Of a stretch of 64,000 nt of DNA, positions 21,440-32,662 are shown in pieces. The stretch is taken from the NCBI RefSeq assembly GCF_904063065.1, contig NZ_CAJFCL010000007.1:248001-312000 (forward strand), given 5' to 3'. The DNA is from Pseudomonas paraversuta (GTDB taxonomy: Bacteria > Pseudomonadota > Gammaproteobacteria > Pseudomonadales > Pseudomonadaceae). Both the position numbers and the translations under genes were made by a program. Position 1 is the stretch's first letter. Each line of letters begins with the position of its first letter. The notes beneath the pieces were generated by a model, which saw only the letters and a program-made list of their open reading frames with translations, made no database searches and was not told where the DNA came from.

Positions 21440-21739
21440 ATGGCAGTCACCTGTGATTCCCTTGAACAAGTGCGCGGGCAGATCGACCGCCTCGATCGCC
21501 AGATCGTCAGCCTGATCGCCGAACGCGGAGCCTATGTCTCCCAGGCCGCAGGCTTCAAGAAAGACAGTGCAGCGGTGAAAGCGCCACAGCGGGTTGAACA
21601 GGTTATCGCCAAGGCCCGCGCCCTGGCAGAGAAGCTGGGAGCCAACCCCGATGTCACCGAAAGCGTCTACCGCGCCATGATTGCTGCTTTTATCCAGCAG
21701 GAGCTGGCAGAGCATGCAGCGTTGCAGCTGGCTGACTAA
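21440..21739 (+). CDS. Chorismate mutase (AroQ fold, monofunctional)
   Basis: A 99-residue helical protein. VRGQIDRLDRQIVSLIAER is the first helix, with the conserved active-site arginine. KAPQRVEQVI and the C-terminal FIQQELAEHA complete the AroQ pattern. It would convert chorismate to prephenate, or act on a related chorismate derivative. No signal peptide is seen. GGAG nine bases before the ATG at 21440 decides the start over the ATG at 21425, which follows the DUF4105 stop directly. It is probably cotranscribed with that gene. Confidence 0.8.
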   Translation: MAVTCDSLEQVRGQIDRLDRQIVSLIAERGAYVSQAAGFKKDSAAVKAPQRVEQVIAKARALAEKLGANPDVTESVYRAMIAAFIQQELAEHAALQLAD

Positions 21740-21745
21740 ATAAAA

Positions 21746-21819
21746 CTGTAGGCGCGAGCTTGCTCGCGAGCTGTTCGCTGCTGGATTGAAAAAGCTCGCG
21801 AGCAAGCTCGCTCCTACAG
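21746..21819. repeat. REPIN (GAGCTTGCTCGCGAGC type)
   Basis: CTGTAGGCGCGAGCTTGCTC and the inverse GAGCAAGCTCGCTCCTACAG form a long imperfect hairpin just after the chorismate mutase gene. Confidence 0.9.
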
Positions 21820-21893
21820 GTTTCCTGGCAAACCAGTCTGAACCCTGATTCCGGCGCAGGCTCTAAAGCCTACAGCCCCGGAGGGACACCGCC

Positions 21894-23749
<1,856 letters not shown>

Positions 23750-23827
23750 TTAGAAGCTGATTGCCCAGAACCTTATCAACTCATGAAGCACCGCGACAGC
23801 GCAAAATGTCGCAGTTATGAATTTAAA

Positions 23828-23907
23828 TGGTGCTTTTATATAAATTAGTCCAGTTAAAGCAGTCATTGCGCACCATAAAAGTGATTCTTGTACCCAGTTT
23901 TGCACCA
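23828..23907 (-). promoter_or_regulatory. gdhA upstream region with NtrC-like half sites
   Basis: TGGTGC at 23828-23833 and GCACCA at 23870-23875 and 23902-23907 match halves of the NtrC consensus (GCACCA-N-TGGTGC), but they are not spaced as a full dimer site. NtrC is known to repress gdhA directly in P. putida. The assignment here is tentative. Confidence 0.35.
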
Positions 23908-23976
23908 ACTGGAACCCGCCCCCAGGCGCAACCTTCGTTCCTCGTAGGCAACTACGGAAATCATGCCTGTCTGCAC

Positions 23977-24006
23977 AAAAAAAACGGAGCCCCGAGGGGC
24001 TCCGTT
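23977..24006 (-). terminator. Rho-independent terminator of ettA
   Basis: Perfect stem ACGGAGCCCC-GA-GGGGCTCCGT. Read leftward it is followed by eight Ts. It lies 20 bases after the ettA stop. Confidence 0.92.
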
Positions 24007-24024
24007 GTTTCTTGCAAACCGGCC

Positions 24025-25692
24025 TTACTGGGCCAGCTTCTTGTGACGTACACGGTGCGGCTGGTTGGCCGCTTCGCCGAGACGCTTCTTACGATCAGCT
24101 TCGTACTCGGTGTAGTTGCCTTCAAAGAAGACCGCTTGCGAGTCGTCTTCGTACGCCAGGATGTGAGTCGCGACGCGGTCAAGGAACCACCGATCGTGAG
24201 AGATCACAATGGCAGCGCCCGGGAAGTCCAGCAGCGCTTCTTCGAGCGAACGCAGGGTCTCAACGTCAAGGTCGTTGGACGGTTCGTCGAGCAGCAGCAC
24301 GTTGGCGCCCTCTTTCAAGGTCAGGGCCAGGTGCAAGCGACCACGCTCACCGCCGGACAGGTCCTTGACGAACTTCTGCTGATCGCCACCTTTGAAGTTG
24401 AAACGGCCTACATAGGTACGCGACGGGATTTCGTAGTTACCAATGCGGATCACATCAGAACCATCAGAAATGGCCTGGAACACAGTCTTGCTGCCATCCA
24501 GGTCGTCGCGGCTCTGATCCACACAGGCAAGCTGCACGGTTTCGCCGATTTCGATGCTGCCGGAGTCCGGCTGCTCTTTGCCCATCAGCATGCGGAACAG
24601 GGTCGACTTACCGGCACCGTTACCGCCGATCACGCCAACGATGGCGCCTTTAGGCATGGAGAACGACAGGTTGTCGATCAGCACGCGATCGCCGTAGCCC
24701 TTGGACACGTTCTTGAATTCGATAACCTTGTCACCCAGGCGCGGACCGGCCGGGATGTAGATTTCGTTGGTTTCGCTGCGCTTCTGGAATTCCTGCGATT
24801 GCAGTTCTTCGAAACGTTGCAGACGGGCCTTGGATTTCGACTGACGGGCCTTGGCGCCTTTACGGACCCATTCCAGCTCGTCTTTCATGGCCTTTTCATG
24901 GGCCGACTGCTGCTTGGATTCGGCAGCCAGACGATCGGACTTGGCTTCAAGCCAGCCCGAATAGTTGCCCTCGTAAGGAATGCCCGCACCGCGGTCAAGC
25001 TCCAGAATCCAGCCAGCCACGTTATCCAGGAAGTAACGGTCGTGCGTAATCGCAACCACGGTACCCGGGAAATCGTGCAGGAAGTGTTCCAGCCAGGCCA
25101 CGGAGTCAGCGTCCAGGTGGTTGGTCGGTTCGTCGAGCAGCAGCATGTCCGGGGCCGACAGCAGCAGGCGGCACAAGGCCACACGACGCTTCTCACCACC
25201 GGACAGGTGTTCAACCTTGGCATCCCAGGCCGGCAGACGCAGTGCATCGGCAGCGACTTCCAGCTGGCGCTCCAGGTTGTGACCGTCGCTTGCCTGCAGA
25301 ATGGATTCGAGCTTGGCCTGTTCTGCAGCCAGCTTGTCGAAGTCGGCATCCGGGTCAGCGTATTCAGCGTAAACCTGATCCAGACGCGCTTGCGCATCCT
25401 TGATTACGCTAACGGCTTCTTCAACCACTTCACGTACGGTTTTGTTCGGGTCCAGCTGCGGCTCTTGGGGCAGGTAGCCGATGTTCAATTCCGGCATCGG
25501 GCGTGCTTCGCCGTCGAACTCGGTGTCCACGCCAGCCATGATTTTCAACAGGGTGGATTTACCCGAACCGTTCAAACCGAGCACGCCAATCTTGGCGCCC
25601 GGGTAAAACGACAGGGAGATGTTTTTCAGGATTTCCCGCTTCGGCGGAACAACTTTGCTCAGCCGATGCATGGTGAATACGTATTGAGCCAT
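24025..25692 (-). CDS. ettA: Energy-dependent translational throttle protein EttA (ABC-F)
   Basis: Ribosome E-site ATPase that gates early elongation according to the ATP/ADP ratio. It has 555 residues and two ABC domains: Walker [10 protein letters not shown] and GGNGAGKST, signatures LSGGEKRRV and LSGGERGRL. The charged linker (P-site tRNA interaction motif, around residues 240-300) lies between them. There are no membrane segments. The ATG at 25692 gives the family N-terminus [19 protein letters not shown]; an upstream in-frame ATG is not supported. Confidence 0.96.
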   Translation of the reverse strand: MAQYVFTMHRLSKVVPPKREILKNISLSFYPGAKIGVLGLNGSGKSTLLKIMAGVDTEFDGEARPMPELNIGYLPQEPQLDPNKTVREVVEEAVSVIKDAQARLDQVYAEYADPDADFDKLAAEQAKLESILQASDGHNLERQLEVAADALRLPAWDAKVEHLSGGEKRRVALCRLLLSAPDMLLLDEPTNHLDADSVAWLEHFLHDFPGTVVAITHDRYFLDNVAGWILELDRGAGIPYEGNYSGWLEAKSDRLAAESKQQSAHEKAMKDELEWVRKGAKARQSKSKARLQRFEELQSQEFQKRSETNEIYIPAGPRLGDKVIEFKNVSKGYGDRVLIDNLSFSMPKGAIVGVIGGNGAGKSTLFRMLMGKEQPDSGSIEIGETVQLACVDQSRDDLDGSKTVFQAISDGSDVIRIGNYEIPSRTYVGRFNFKGGDQQKFVKDLSGGERGRLHLALTLKEGANVLLLDEPSNDLDVETLRSLEEALLDFPGAAIVISHDRWFLDRVATHILAYEDDSQAVFFEGNYTEYEADRKKRLGEAANQPHRVRHKKLAQ

Positions 25693-25973
25693 GGAGAACC
25701 TAGCGTCAGTGACTGATGAATAAGGCGCGAGCATTGCCGGATCAGGCAATAGGAAAAAGTCAGGGACTGATATGCATCAATACCTGCTGACAGTATATGC
25801 CTGAGTGTAGGCGCTCGAATAACCGGCAAAGCTACCTGAATGCGTTGATCAGGGCAAACCAGAGCACAGCACAGGGCTGGCACTTTGCCACAACCCAAGG
25901 CATGCTAGGCGCCCTCTGGGCGTCCGGCTTATAGTGCGCGCGCGCCTTGTTTGCCAAACCGCAGGATCACAGC

Positions 25974-28900
25974 TTGCCCAATGTCACCCCGCCAACACTG
26001 CCCCGCAAACCAGGCCAACTCCTTGGCACACCTGTGCGCGGCACGTTAAAAGGCGCACTGGCAACCCTGGTCCTGTTGCTGCTGGCAATGCTGTTCTGGC
26101 TATTGATTGAACAGTTCCGGAACGCGATCCAGCAGGAGCGCCTGTCGAGCATCAATTACAGCGCAGACCTGGCCGACCACATCAACCTGAGTATGGAACT
26201 CAGGGCCGAAACCGCCCTCAACCTGCTGCCTGCCTATGCCCCCCCCAAAGATTCGCTCCAGCTACAGGAGCTGCTCGAACGGCTGCGCCAAACCTTGCCG
26301 CCCCTGCAAAGCCTGGCTTTATTGAGTCCAGCCGGAGAAGTGCTGCTCGACAGCACGGGCATCAGCCCCGATGCGGCCTACCTGGCCGACTGGATAAAAA
26401 ACATCCGGTTGTACAGCCGCACAGCCGGGTATTTTTATGGCAACAACAGGGATGCCAGCGTTGCTTATCTGTTGTTGCGCCAGACCGGCGACACGACCAA
26501 CGGTTACTGGCTGCTGCGCATGACCCCGGATCTGCTGCAAAACCTCACGCGCCAGACCCTGAACAGCAACCGCCCCCAATGGCAGGTCGAAAACACCCTG
26601 ACGGATCAGGTGCTCAGCACCAGTACCGCTCCTGTCACCCGGCTATCAAGCTCCGATCCCCGGGACATGGATGACACAGTACTGCTGACCCCCTTGCGCA
26701 ACAGCGACTGGCAGTTGCGCGGGCTGTTCAATGACCAGATGGCGACGCAACAGCTGCTACCCGGACTGATTGGCAAATGCTTGCTCGGCCTGCTGTTCTC
26801 GATGCTGCCGGTGGTCGCACTTTTGAATATGCGCCGCCGCCAGCGCCAGCTGCACGAAGGCCGGCGTCGTTATCACGATATTTTTGAAGGCACCGGCGTC
26901 GCGCTTTGCGTACTCGACCTGTCCAGCCTGCCTGGCTTTCTTGAGCGCGAAAAAATCCAGGACAGCCATGCCCTCAAACAATGGCTGAACAACCAGCCGC
27001 AGCATCGGCGCCAGCTGTTTGAACAATTGCGCATCACCGAAGTGAACCAGGTCGCCATGCAGTTGCTGGAGGTCGAATCCGAGGACGGCGCCTGGTCAAA
27101 ACTGATCAGCGGCGCCCCGCAAGCCGGCTCGGCCATTGGTTATCAACTGGTCGAGGCCGTGCTCAACCGGCTGCAACAACTGGAGCTGGAAATCAAACTG
27201 GCCGACGCCGGGGGGCGGGACCAGCATTTATGGCTGGTGCTGCGTCTGCCCGATACCCGCCTGGACTATCACGCGGTCATTCTGAGCATTACCGACATTA
27301 CCAACCGCAAGCTGATCGAGCTGTCCTTGCAGGAGCGCGAAAGCTTTTGGTCCGACGTGGTACGCACCGTGCCGGACCACCTGTATGTGCAGGATGTCAC
27401 CAGCCAGATGATGATTTTCAGCAATCACCATCTGGGCCACACCCTGGGCTACAACGCCGCCGAGCTCAAGCAAATGGGCGCTTATTTCTGGGAGCTGCTG
27501 CTGCACCCCGACGACGCCGGGCACTATCACGAACTGCGCCACCAGCAACGTCACGGCAACTATGTGCGCCGGTTGCAATGCCAGTTGCGCTTTCGTCATC
27601 GCAGTGGCGTCTGGCGCAGTTTTGAGATTCGCGAACAGGCTCTGGCCCTGGGTACCGGGGAGCAGGTAACGCGGATTGTCGGGGTTGCCAAAGACATCAC
27701 CGACCAGATCGAGGCCAGCGAATCGCTGCGCGACAGTGAGCAGCGCTACCGGATGCTGGCGGAAAGCATCAGTGATGTGATTTTCTCCACCGACAGCAGG
27801 TTATGCCTGAATTACGTCAGTCCGTCGGTACAGACTGTGCTGGGCTACGACGCGCAATGGGTGTTCAACAATGGTTGGCAATCGACCATCGCCAATCCGC
27901 AACAACTGGCGGGTATCTACAGCCTGCTGGCGCGGGTCAGCGCTGCACTGGACACCCCCGAGCAACTGGCGCCCCTGCGCACTCAAGTGCAAACCCAGGT
28001 GTTCCTGCTCGACTGCTTGCGGGCTGACGGACGCAAAATCCCCATCGAGCTGCGTCTGGTACTGGTGTGGGACGAGAGCAATACGTTCGAGGGCATCCTC
28101 GGCGTTGGCCGCGATATCAGTCAGCAGCGCAACGCAGAAAAAGACCTGCGAATGGCGGCTACGGTATTCGAACACTCGACCTCGGCGATCCTGATAACCG
28201 ACCCGGCCGGCTATATCGTCCAGGCCAATGAGGCCTTTAGCCGGGTCAGCGGTTACGCCGTAGCGCAAGTGCTCGACCAGTTGCCAAGCATGCTGACCGT
28301 GGATGAACAGCAACAGGCGCATCTGCGTTACGTGATCAAGCAACTCAATCAGCACCGTTCATGGGAGGGCGAGGTGTGGCTCAAACGCCGCAGCGGCGAA
28401 CACTACCCGGCATGGGTCGGGATCACCGCGGTGCTGGACGATGAAGGTGACCTGGCCAGCTACGTGTGTTTTTTCAGTGACATCAGCGAACGCAAGGCCA
28501 GTGAGCAGCGGATCCACCGCCTGGCCTATTACGATGCCCTGACCCACCTGCCCAACCGGACACTGTTTCAGGATCGCCTGCACACCGCACTGCAACAGGG
28601 CGACCGGAACAAGTCGTGGGTGGTCCTGATGTTCCTCGACCTCGACCGTTTCAAACCGATCAATGACTCCCTGGGGCACGCCGCCGGCGACCGCATGCTC
28701 AAAGACATGGCGACCCGCCTGCTGGCCTGTGTTGACGACGACGATACCGTGGCGCGCATGGGCGGGGACGAGTTCACCCTGCTCCTGCAACCACGGGCAA
28801 CCCGTCAAATGGCCCTGAACCGGGCCATCAGCGTGGCCGAACAGATCCTCGCCAGCCTGGTACAACCCTTTGTCCTCGAAAGCCGTGAATTCTTCGTCAC

Positions 28901-29849
28901 GGCCAGTATCGGCATAGCCCTGAGCCCGCAAGACGGAAACGAACTCAGCCAGTTGATGAAAAACGCCGATACGGCGATGTACCACGCCAAAGAGCGCGGC
29001 AAGAACAACTTCCAGTTCTATCAGGCCGACATGAACGCCAGCGCCCTGGAACGCCTGGAACTGGAGAGCGATTTGCGCCATGCCCTGGAACAGGAAGAAT
29101 TCGTACTCTATTACCAGCCGCAATTCAGTGGCGACGGCAAACGCCTGACCGGGGTTGAAGCACTGTTGCGCTGGAATCACCCGCGCCGCGGACTGGTGCC
29201 GCCCGGGGATTTTATCCCGGTGCTCGAAGAGCTGGGCCTGGTGGTCGACGTCGGTGACTGGGTGCTGGCCGCAGCCTGTCGCCAACTCAAACACTGGCAT
29301 CAGGCCAAGGTGCGGGTGCCCATAGTCTCGGTCAATATCTCGGCGCGCCAGTTTTCGGACGGCCAGCTGGGCAACCGGATTGCCAACATCCTCAAGGAAA
29401 CGGGCCTGCCCCCGGCGTGTCTTGAGCTCGAGCTGACCGAAAGCATCCTGATGCGCGAAGTCAGCGAGGCGCTGCAAATTCTGGCCAGCCTAAAAAATCT
29501 CGGCCTGAGCATTGCCGTCGACGACTTCGGCACCGGCTATTCATCGCTCAACTACCTCAAGCAATTCCCGATCGACGTACTGAAAATCGACCGTACCTTT
29601 GTCGACGGTTTGCCCTGTGGCGAGCAGGACGCCCAGATTGCCCGGGCCATTATTGCAATGGCCCACAGCCTGAACCTGGCGGTCATCGCCGAAGGCGTCG
29701 AGACCCACGAACAGCTGGTTTTCCTGCGCGAGCACGGCTGCGACGAAGTCCAGGGCTACCTGCTGGGACGACCGCTGCCGGCACACCAGTTAGAGAAACA
29801 GTTACTGGCCAAGCAGCGGCACACTGCCAGTGATGAATTACCCATTTGA
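25974..29849 (+). CDS. morA: MorA-type membrane PAS-GGDEF-EAL cyclic-di-GMP protein
   Basis: A bifunctional c-di-GMP synthase/phosphodiesterase that controls motility and biofilm. It has about 1291 residues: a membrane helix (about 27-45), a periplasmic sensor loop, a second helix (about 260-280), four PAS-like repeats (about 295-840), GGDEF (RMGGDEFTL, about 927) and EAL (VEALLRWNH, about 1060; DDFGTGYSSL, about 1182). Both active-site motifs are intact. The inhibitory RxxD site is absent (VDDDD instead). No ATG precedes helix 1. TTG at 25974 behind AGGA is the best start; a TTG at 25947 is possible. It lies next to glyA, as morA does in P. aeruginosa. Confidence 0.92.
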   Translation: MPNVTPPTLPRKPGQLLGTPVRGTLKGALATLVLLLLAMLFWLLIEQFRNAIQQERLSSINYSADLADHINLSMELRAETALNLLPAYAPPKDSLQLQELLERLRQTLPPLQSLALLSPAGEVLLDSTGISPDAAYLADWIKNIRLYSRTAGYFYGNNRDASVAYLLLRQTGDTTNGYWLLRMTPDLLQNLTRQTLNSNRPQWQVENTLTDQVLSTSTAPVTRLSSSDPRDMDDTVLLTPLRNSDWQLRGLFNDQMATQQLLPGLIGKCLLGLLFSMLPVVALLNMRRRQRQLHEGRRRYHDIFEGTGVALCVLDLSSLPGFLEREKIQDSHALKQWLNNQPQHRRQLFEQLRITEVNQVAMQLLEVESEDGAWSKLISGAPQAGSAIGYQLVEAVLNRLQQLELEIKLADAGGRDQHLWLVLRLPDTRLDYHAVILSITDITNRKLIELSLQERESFWSDVVRTVPDHLYVQDVTSQMMIFSNHHLGHTLGYNAAELKQMGAYFWELLLHPDDAGHYHELRHQQRHGNYVRRLQCQLRFRHRSGVWRSFEIREQALALGTGEQVTRIVGVAKDITDQIEASESLRDSEQRYRMLAESISDVIFSTDSRLCLNYVSPSVQTVLGYDAQWVFNNGWQSTIANPQQLAGIYSLLARVSAALDTPEQLAPLRTQVQTQVFLLDCLRADGRKIPIELRLVLVWDESNTFEGILGVGRDISQQRNAEKDLRMAATVFEHSTSAILITDPAGYIVQANEAFSRVSGYAVAQVLDQLPSMLTVDEQQQAHLRYVIKQLNQHRSWEGEVWLKRRSGEHYPAWVGITAVLDDEGDLASYVCFFSDISERKASEQRIHRLAYYDALTHLPNRTLFQDRLHTALQQGDRNKSWVVLMFLDLDRFKPINDSLGHAAGDRMLKDMATRLLACVDDDDTVARMGGDEFTLLLQPRATRQMALNRAISVAEQILASLVQPFVLESREFFVTASIGIALSPQDGNELSQLMKNADTAMYHAKERGKNNFQFYQADMNASALERLELESDLRHALEQEEFVLYYQPQFSGDGKRLTGVEALLRWNHPRRGLVPPGDFIPVLEELGLVVDVGDWVLAAACRQLKHWHQAKVRVPIVSVNISARQFSDGQLGNRIANILKETGLPPACLELELTESILMREVSEALQILASLKNLGLSIAVDDFGTGYSSLNYLKQFPIDVLKIDRTFVDGLPCGEQDAQIARAIIAMAHSLNLAVIAEGVETHEQLVFLREHGCDEVQGYLLGRPLPAHQLEKQLLAKQRHTASDELPI

Positions 29850-29967
29850 AGCGGCCGTTACCTGCTTGCAGTTTGATCAGGAACGCCGTGAATCGCTTTC
29901 ATATGCCAGATAAAACCCATTGGGTTAGAATGCCCTCCTTTTCTGCCCCCGATCCTTGAGGACCGCC

Positions 29968-31221
29968 ATGTTCAGCCGTGATTTGACACTTGCCAAGTTC
30001 GACGCCGACCTTTTTGCCGCCATGGAGCAAGAAGCTCAGCGCCAGGAAGAACATATTGAGCTGATCGCTTCGGAAAACTACACCAGCCCAGCGGTCATGG
30101 AAGCTCAAGGCTCGGTTCTGACCAACAAGTACGCCGAAGGTTATCCGGGCAAGCGTTACTACGGTGGCTGCGAATACGTCGACGTCGTCGAGCAACTGGC
30201 CATCGACCGTGCAAAAGAACTGTTCGGCGCCGATTACGCCAACGTTCAGCCGCACGCCGGCTCCCAGGCCAACAGCGCTGTATACCTGGCCCTGCTGTCG
30301 GCCGGTGACACCATTCTGGGCATGAGCCTGGCCCACGGCGGTCACTTGACCCACGGCGCCAGCGTTTCGTCCTCGGGCAAGCTGTACAACGCCATCCAGT
30401 ACGGTATCGACGCCAATGGCCTGATCGACTACGACGAAGTTGAACGTCTGGCCGTTGAGAACAAGCCAAAAATGATCGTGGCCGGTTTCTCTGCCTACTC
30501 GCAGATCCTCGACTTCCCGCGTTTCCGCGCTATCGCAGACAAAGTCGGCGCCTACCTGTTCGTCGACATGGCACACGTGGCCGGTCTGGTTGCAGCGGGC
30601 GTTTACCCGAACCCGGTTCCTTATGCTGACGTAGTGACCACCACTACCCACAAAACCCTGCGCGGTCCACGTGGCGGCCTGATCCTGGCCAAAGCCAACG
30701 CCGACATCGAGAAGAAGCTGAATTCGGCTGTTTTCCCGGGTTCCCAGGGCGGTCCGCTGGAGCACGTTATCGCGGCCAAGGCCGTGTGCTTCAAGGAAGC
30801 GCTGCAGCCTGAGTTCAAGGCTTACCAGCAACAAGTGGTCAAGAACGCTCAGGCCATGGCTTCGGTGTTCATCGAGCGCGGTTTTGACGTGGTCTCGGGC
30901 GGTACTGAAAACCACCTGTTCCTGCTGTCGCTGATCAAGCAGGACATCTCCGGTAAAGATGCTGACGCCGCTCTGGGCAAAGCCTTCATCACCGTGAACA
31001 AAAACTCCGTACCGAACGATCCACGCTCCCCGTTCGTTACCTCGGGTCTGCGTTTCGGTACTCCGGCTGTCACCACCCGCGGCTTCAAGGTTGAAGAATG
31101 CCGTGAGCTGGCAGGCTGGATCTGCGACATCCTTGACGACATCAACAACGAAGCCGTTATTGATACCGTTCGCGAGAAGGTCAAAGCCATTTGCGCCAAG
31201 CTGCCTGTTTACGGCAACTGA
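29968..31221 (+). CDS. glyA: Serine hydroxymethyltransferase
   Basis: PLP enzyme that interconverts serine and glycine with tetrahydrofolate. It has 417 residues. The PLP lysine is in [16 protein letters not shown] (around residue 230). The N-terminus is [17 protein letters not shown] lies before the ATG at 29968; an in-frame ATG four codons earlier is unlikely. It is a single gene with its own strong terminator. Confidence 0.97.
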   Translation: MFSRDLTLAKFDADLFAAMEQEAQRQEEHIELIASENYTSPAVMEAQGSVLTNKYAEGYPGKRYYGGCEYVDVVEQLAIDRAKELFGADYANVQPHAGSQANSAVYLALLSAGDTILGMSLAHGGHLTHGASVSSSGKLYNAIQYGIDANGLIDYDEVERLAVENKPKMIVAGFSAYSQILDFPRFRAIADKVGAYLFVDMAHVAGLVAAGVYPNPVPYADVVTTTTHKTLRGPRGGLILAKANADIEKKLNSAVFPGSQGGPLEHVIAAKAVCFKEALQPEFKAYQQQVVKNAQAMASVFIERGFDVVSGGTENHLFLLSLIKQDISGKDADAALGKAFITVNKNSVPNDPRSPFVTSGLRFGTPAVTTRGFKVEECRELAGWICDILDDINNEAVIDTVREKVKAICAKLPVYGN

Positions 31222-31234
31222 TAGCAAACAGCTG

Positions 31235-31267
31235 AAAAAAAGCCCGGCTTTCTAGCCGGGCTTTTTT
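31235..31267 (+). terminator. Rho-independent terminator of glyA
   Basis: Perfect stem AGCCCGGCT-TTCT-AGCCGGGCT flanked by six As before and six Ts after. It starts 14 bases after the glyA stop and is bidirectional in form. Confidence 0.95.
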
Positions 31268-31289
31268 CTGGGCGCTCTGCGGATACGCC

Positions 31290-31347
31290 CTGTAGGAGCG
31301 AGCTTGCTCGCGAGCTTCTTCAAACCATAAACAGCCCGCGCCTACAG
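31290..31347. repeat. REPIN (GAGCTTGCTCGCGAGC type)
   Basis: CTGTAGGAGCGAGCTTGCTC and a shortened inverse CCCGCGCCTACAG lie between glyA and the CobW-like gene. Confidence 0.8.
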
Positions 31348-31365
31348 ATATACGGCGGTGATGGA

Positions 31366-32328
31366 TCAGAGCCGTGCAAACCCTTCGCGAATGGTGGCCT
31401 CCGGCAATTCATCGGCAATAAACACCATCACGCTTTCGCGCAGCTCGCCCTCGGCCCATTCGGTGTCCCAATCAAAACCGTAGAGCTTGAGCACACCCTG
31501 AAACACCAGGCGCCGGTCTTCACCGGCAATATTCAATACACCCTTGTAACGCAGCAGCTGTTTACCGTGCTCTTCCAGCAGCTCGTTCATAAAGGTGCTG
31601 AGGCTGTCGATATCCAGCGGTTTTTCGGTGCGCAGCACCATGCTGGAAATACGGTCCGCAGAAGCCGCAGGCTGTACCGGGCGCAAATTCAGACCGCCAC
31701 CTGGATCTGCATTCAGGTTGAACCCGCGCACATCCAGCAGCTCGGCCAGATCAATCTTGCCGTGCTCCACCACCCGGATCGGCGCCCGGCGATTGATCCG
31801 GGTCAGGCGCTGGCACAGCGCATCAAATGTGGTGTCATCCACCAGATCACGCTTGCTCACCAACAGCCGGTCGGCAAAGCCGATTTGCGCCTGGGCGATG
31901 GTCTGGCTCAGGTGAACCTCGGCGTGGGCGGCATCCACCAGCGTGATGATGCCGTCCAGCAGATAACGCTCACGCAGTTCTTCGTCAATAAAGAAGGTTT
32001 GTGCCACCGGCGCCGGATCAGCCAGGCCGGTGCATTCGATGACCAGCCGGTCGAAGGTGATTTCACCGCTGTCCAGACGCTCAAGCAACAGGTACAGCGC
32101 CTTGGTCAGATCAGTGTAAATGGTGCAGCACACACAGCCATTGGACAGGGTCATGACTTGCACCGGCTCATCGCCCAACAACTGGGTGTCGATTCCGGCA
32201 TCGCTGAATTCGTTTTCAATCACGGCGATTTTCAGCCCGTGCTCGGCCTTGAGCAGATGACGCAACAAGGTGGTTTTACCGGCACCGAGAAATCCGCTGA
32301 GGATGGTGACGGGGATTGGAGAGGTCAT
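31366..32328 (-). CDS. CobW/COG0523 (YjiA-like) metal-binding GTPase
   Basis: G3E-family P-loop GTPase, probably a metal (zinc) chaperone. It has 320 residues. The P-loop GFLGAGKTT is near residue 12. The metal motif NGCVCC (CxCC) is near residue 65. ECTGLADP and SKRDLVDD form the remaining G motifs, and a CobW C-terminal domain follows. The ATG at 32328 has AGGAG eight bases upstream. It is the third gene of the leftward cstA-ybdD cluster, the same neighbourhood as yjiA-yjiX-yjiY in E. coli. Substrate metal is not evident. Confidence 0.9.
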   Translation of the reverse strand: MTSPIPVTILSGFLGAGKTTLLRHLLKAEHGLKIAVIENEFSDAGIDTQLLGDEPVQVMTLSNGCVCCTIYTDLTKALYLLLERLDSGEITFDRLVIECTGLADPAPVAQTFFIDEELRERYLLDGIITLVDAAHAEVHLSQTIAQAQIGFADRLLVSKRDLVDDTTFDALCQRLTRINRRAPIRVVEHGKIDLAELLDVRGFNLNADPGGGLNLRPVQPAASADRISSMVLRTEKPLDIDSLSTFMNELLEEHGKQLLRYKGVLNIAGEDRRLVFQGVLKLYGFDWDTEWAEGELRESVMVFIADELPEATIREGFARL

Positions 32329-32356
32329 GTCGGGTCTCCTGTTGAACACAAAAAAA

Positions 32357-32423
32357 TGTGGGAGCGGGCTTGCCCGCGAAGGTATCGACAGTCGATGCCC
32401 TCGCGGACAAACCCGCTCCCACA
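32357..32423. repeat. REPIN (TGTGGGAGCGGGCTTGCC type)
   Basis: TGTGGGAGCGGGCTTGCCCG and the inverse CAAACCCGCTCCCACA lie inside the cstA-ybdD-cobW cluster. The resulting mRNA hairpin could separate expression of the last gene. Confidence 0.9.
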
Positions 32424-32449
32424 GTCAGATACAACCCGCCCTTAGCGGA

Positions 32450-32647
32450 TTAACAGCACTTGGGCCCGCCCTTGCCGCCGTAACGCGCCTCCTGGCGCTC
32501 CCGAAAGAACGCTTCGTAGGTCATTACCGGCTTGTCCGGGTGTTTGGTTTGCATATGCTCGACGTAATTGTCGTAGTCGGGCATGCCGACCATCAGGCGC
32601 GCGGCCTGACCGAGGTATTTACCGAGGCGACTCAGGTCATTGAACAT
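32450..32647 (-). CDS. YbdD/YjiX family small protein
   Basis: A 65-residue protein ([20 protein letters not shown]...[10 protein letters not shown]) found almost always directly after a CstA-family transporter. The conserved signature [11 protein letters not shown] is present. AGAGGA lies eight bases before the ATG. It is thought to assist the pyruvate/peptide transporter, but its mechanism is not established. It begins 15 bases after cstA. Confidence 0.9.
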   Translation of the reverse strand: MFNDLSRLGKYLGQAARLMVGMPDYDNYVEHMQTKHPDKPVMTYEAFFRERQEARYGGKGGPKCC

Positions 32648-32662
32648 GTTTGCAATCCTCTG

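Noticed and set aside
23827-25716. 629-codon open frame antisense to ettA
   Set aside because: It is a shadow of the ABC-F gene and has no recognisable protein features.
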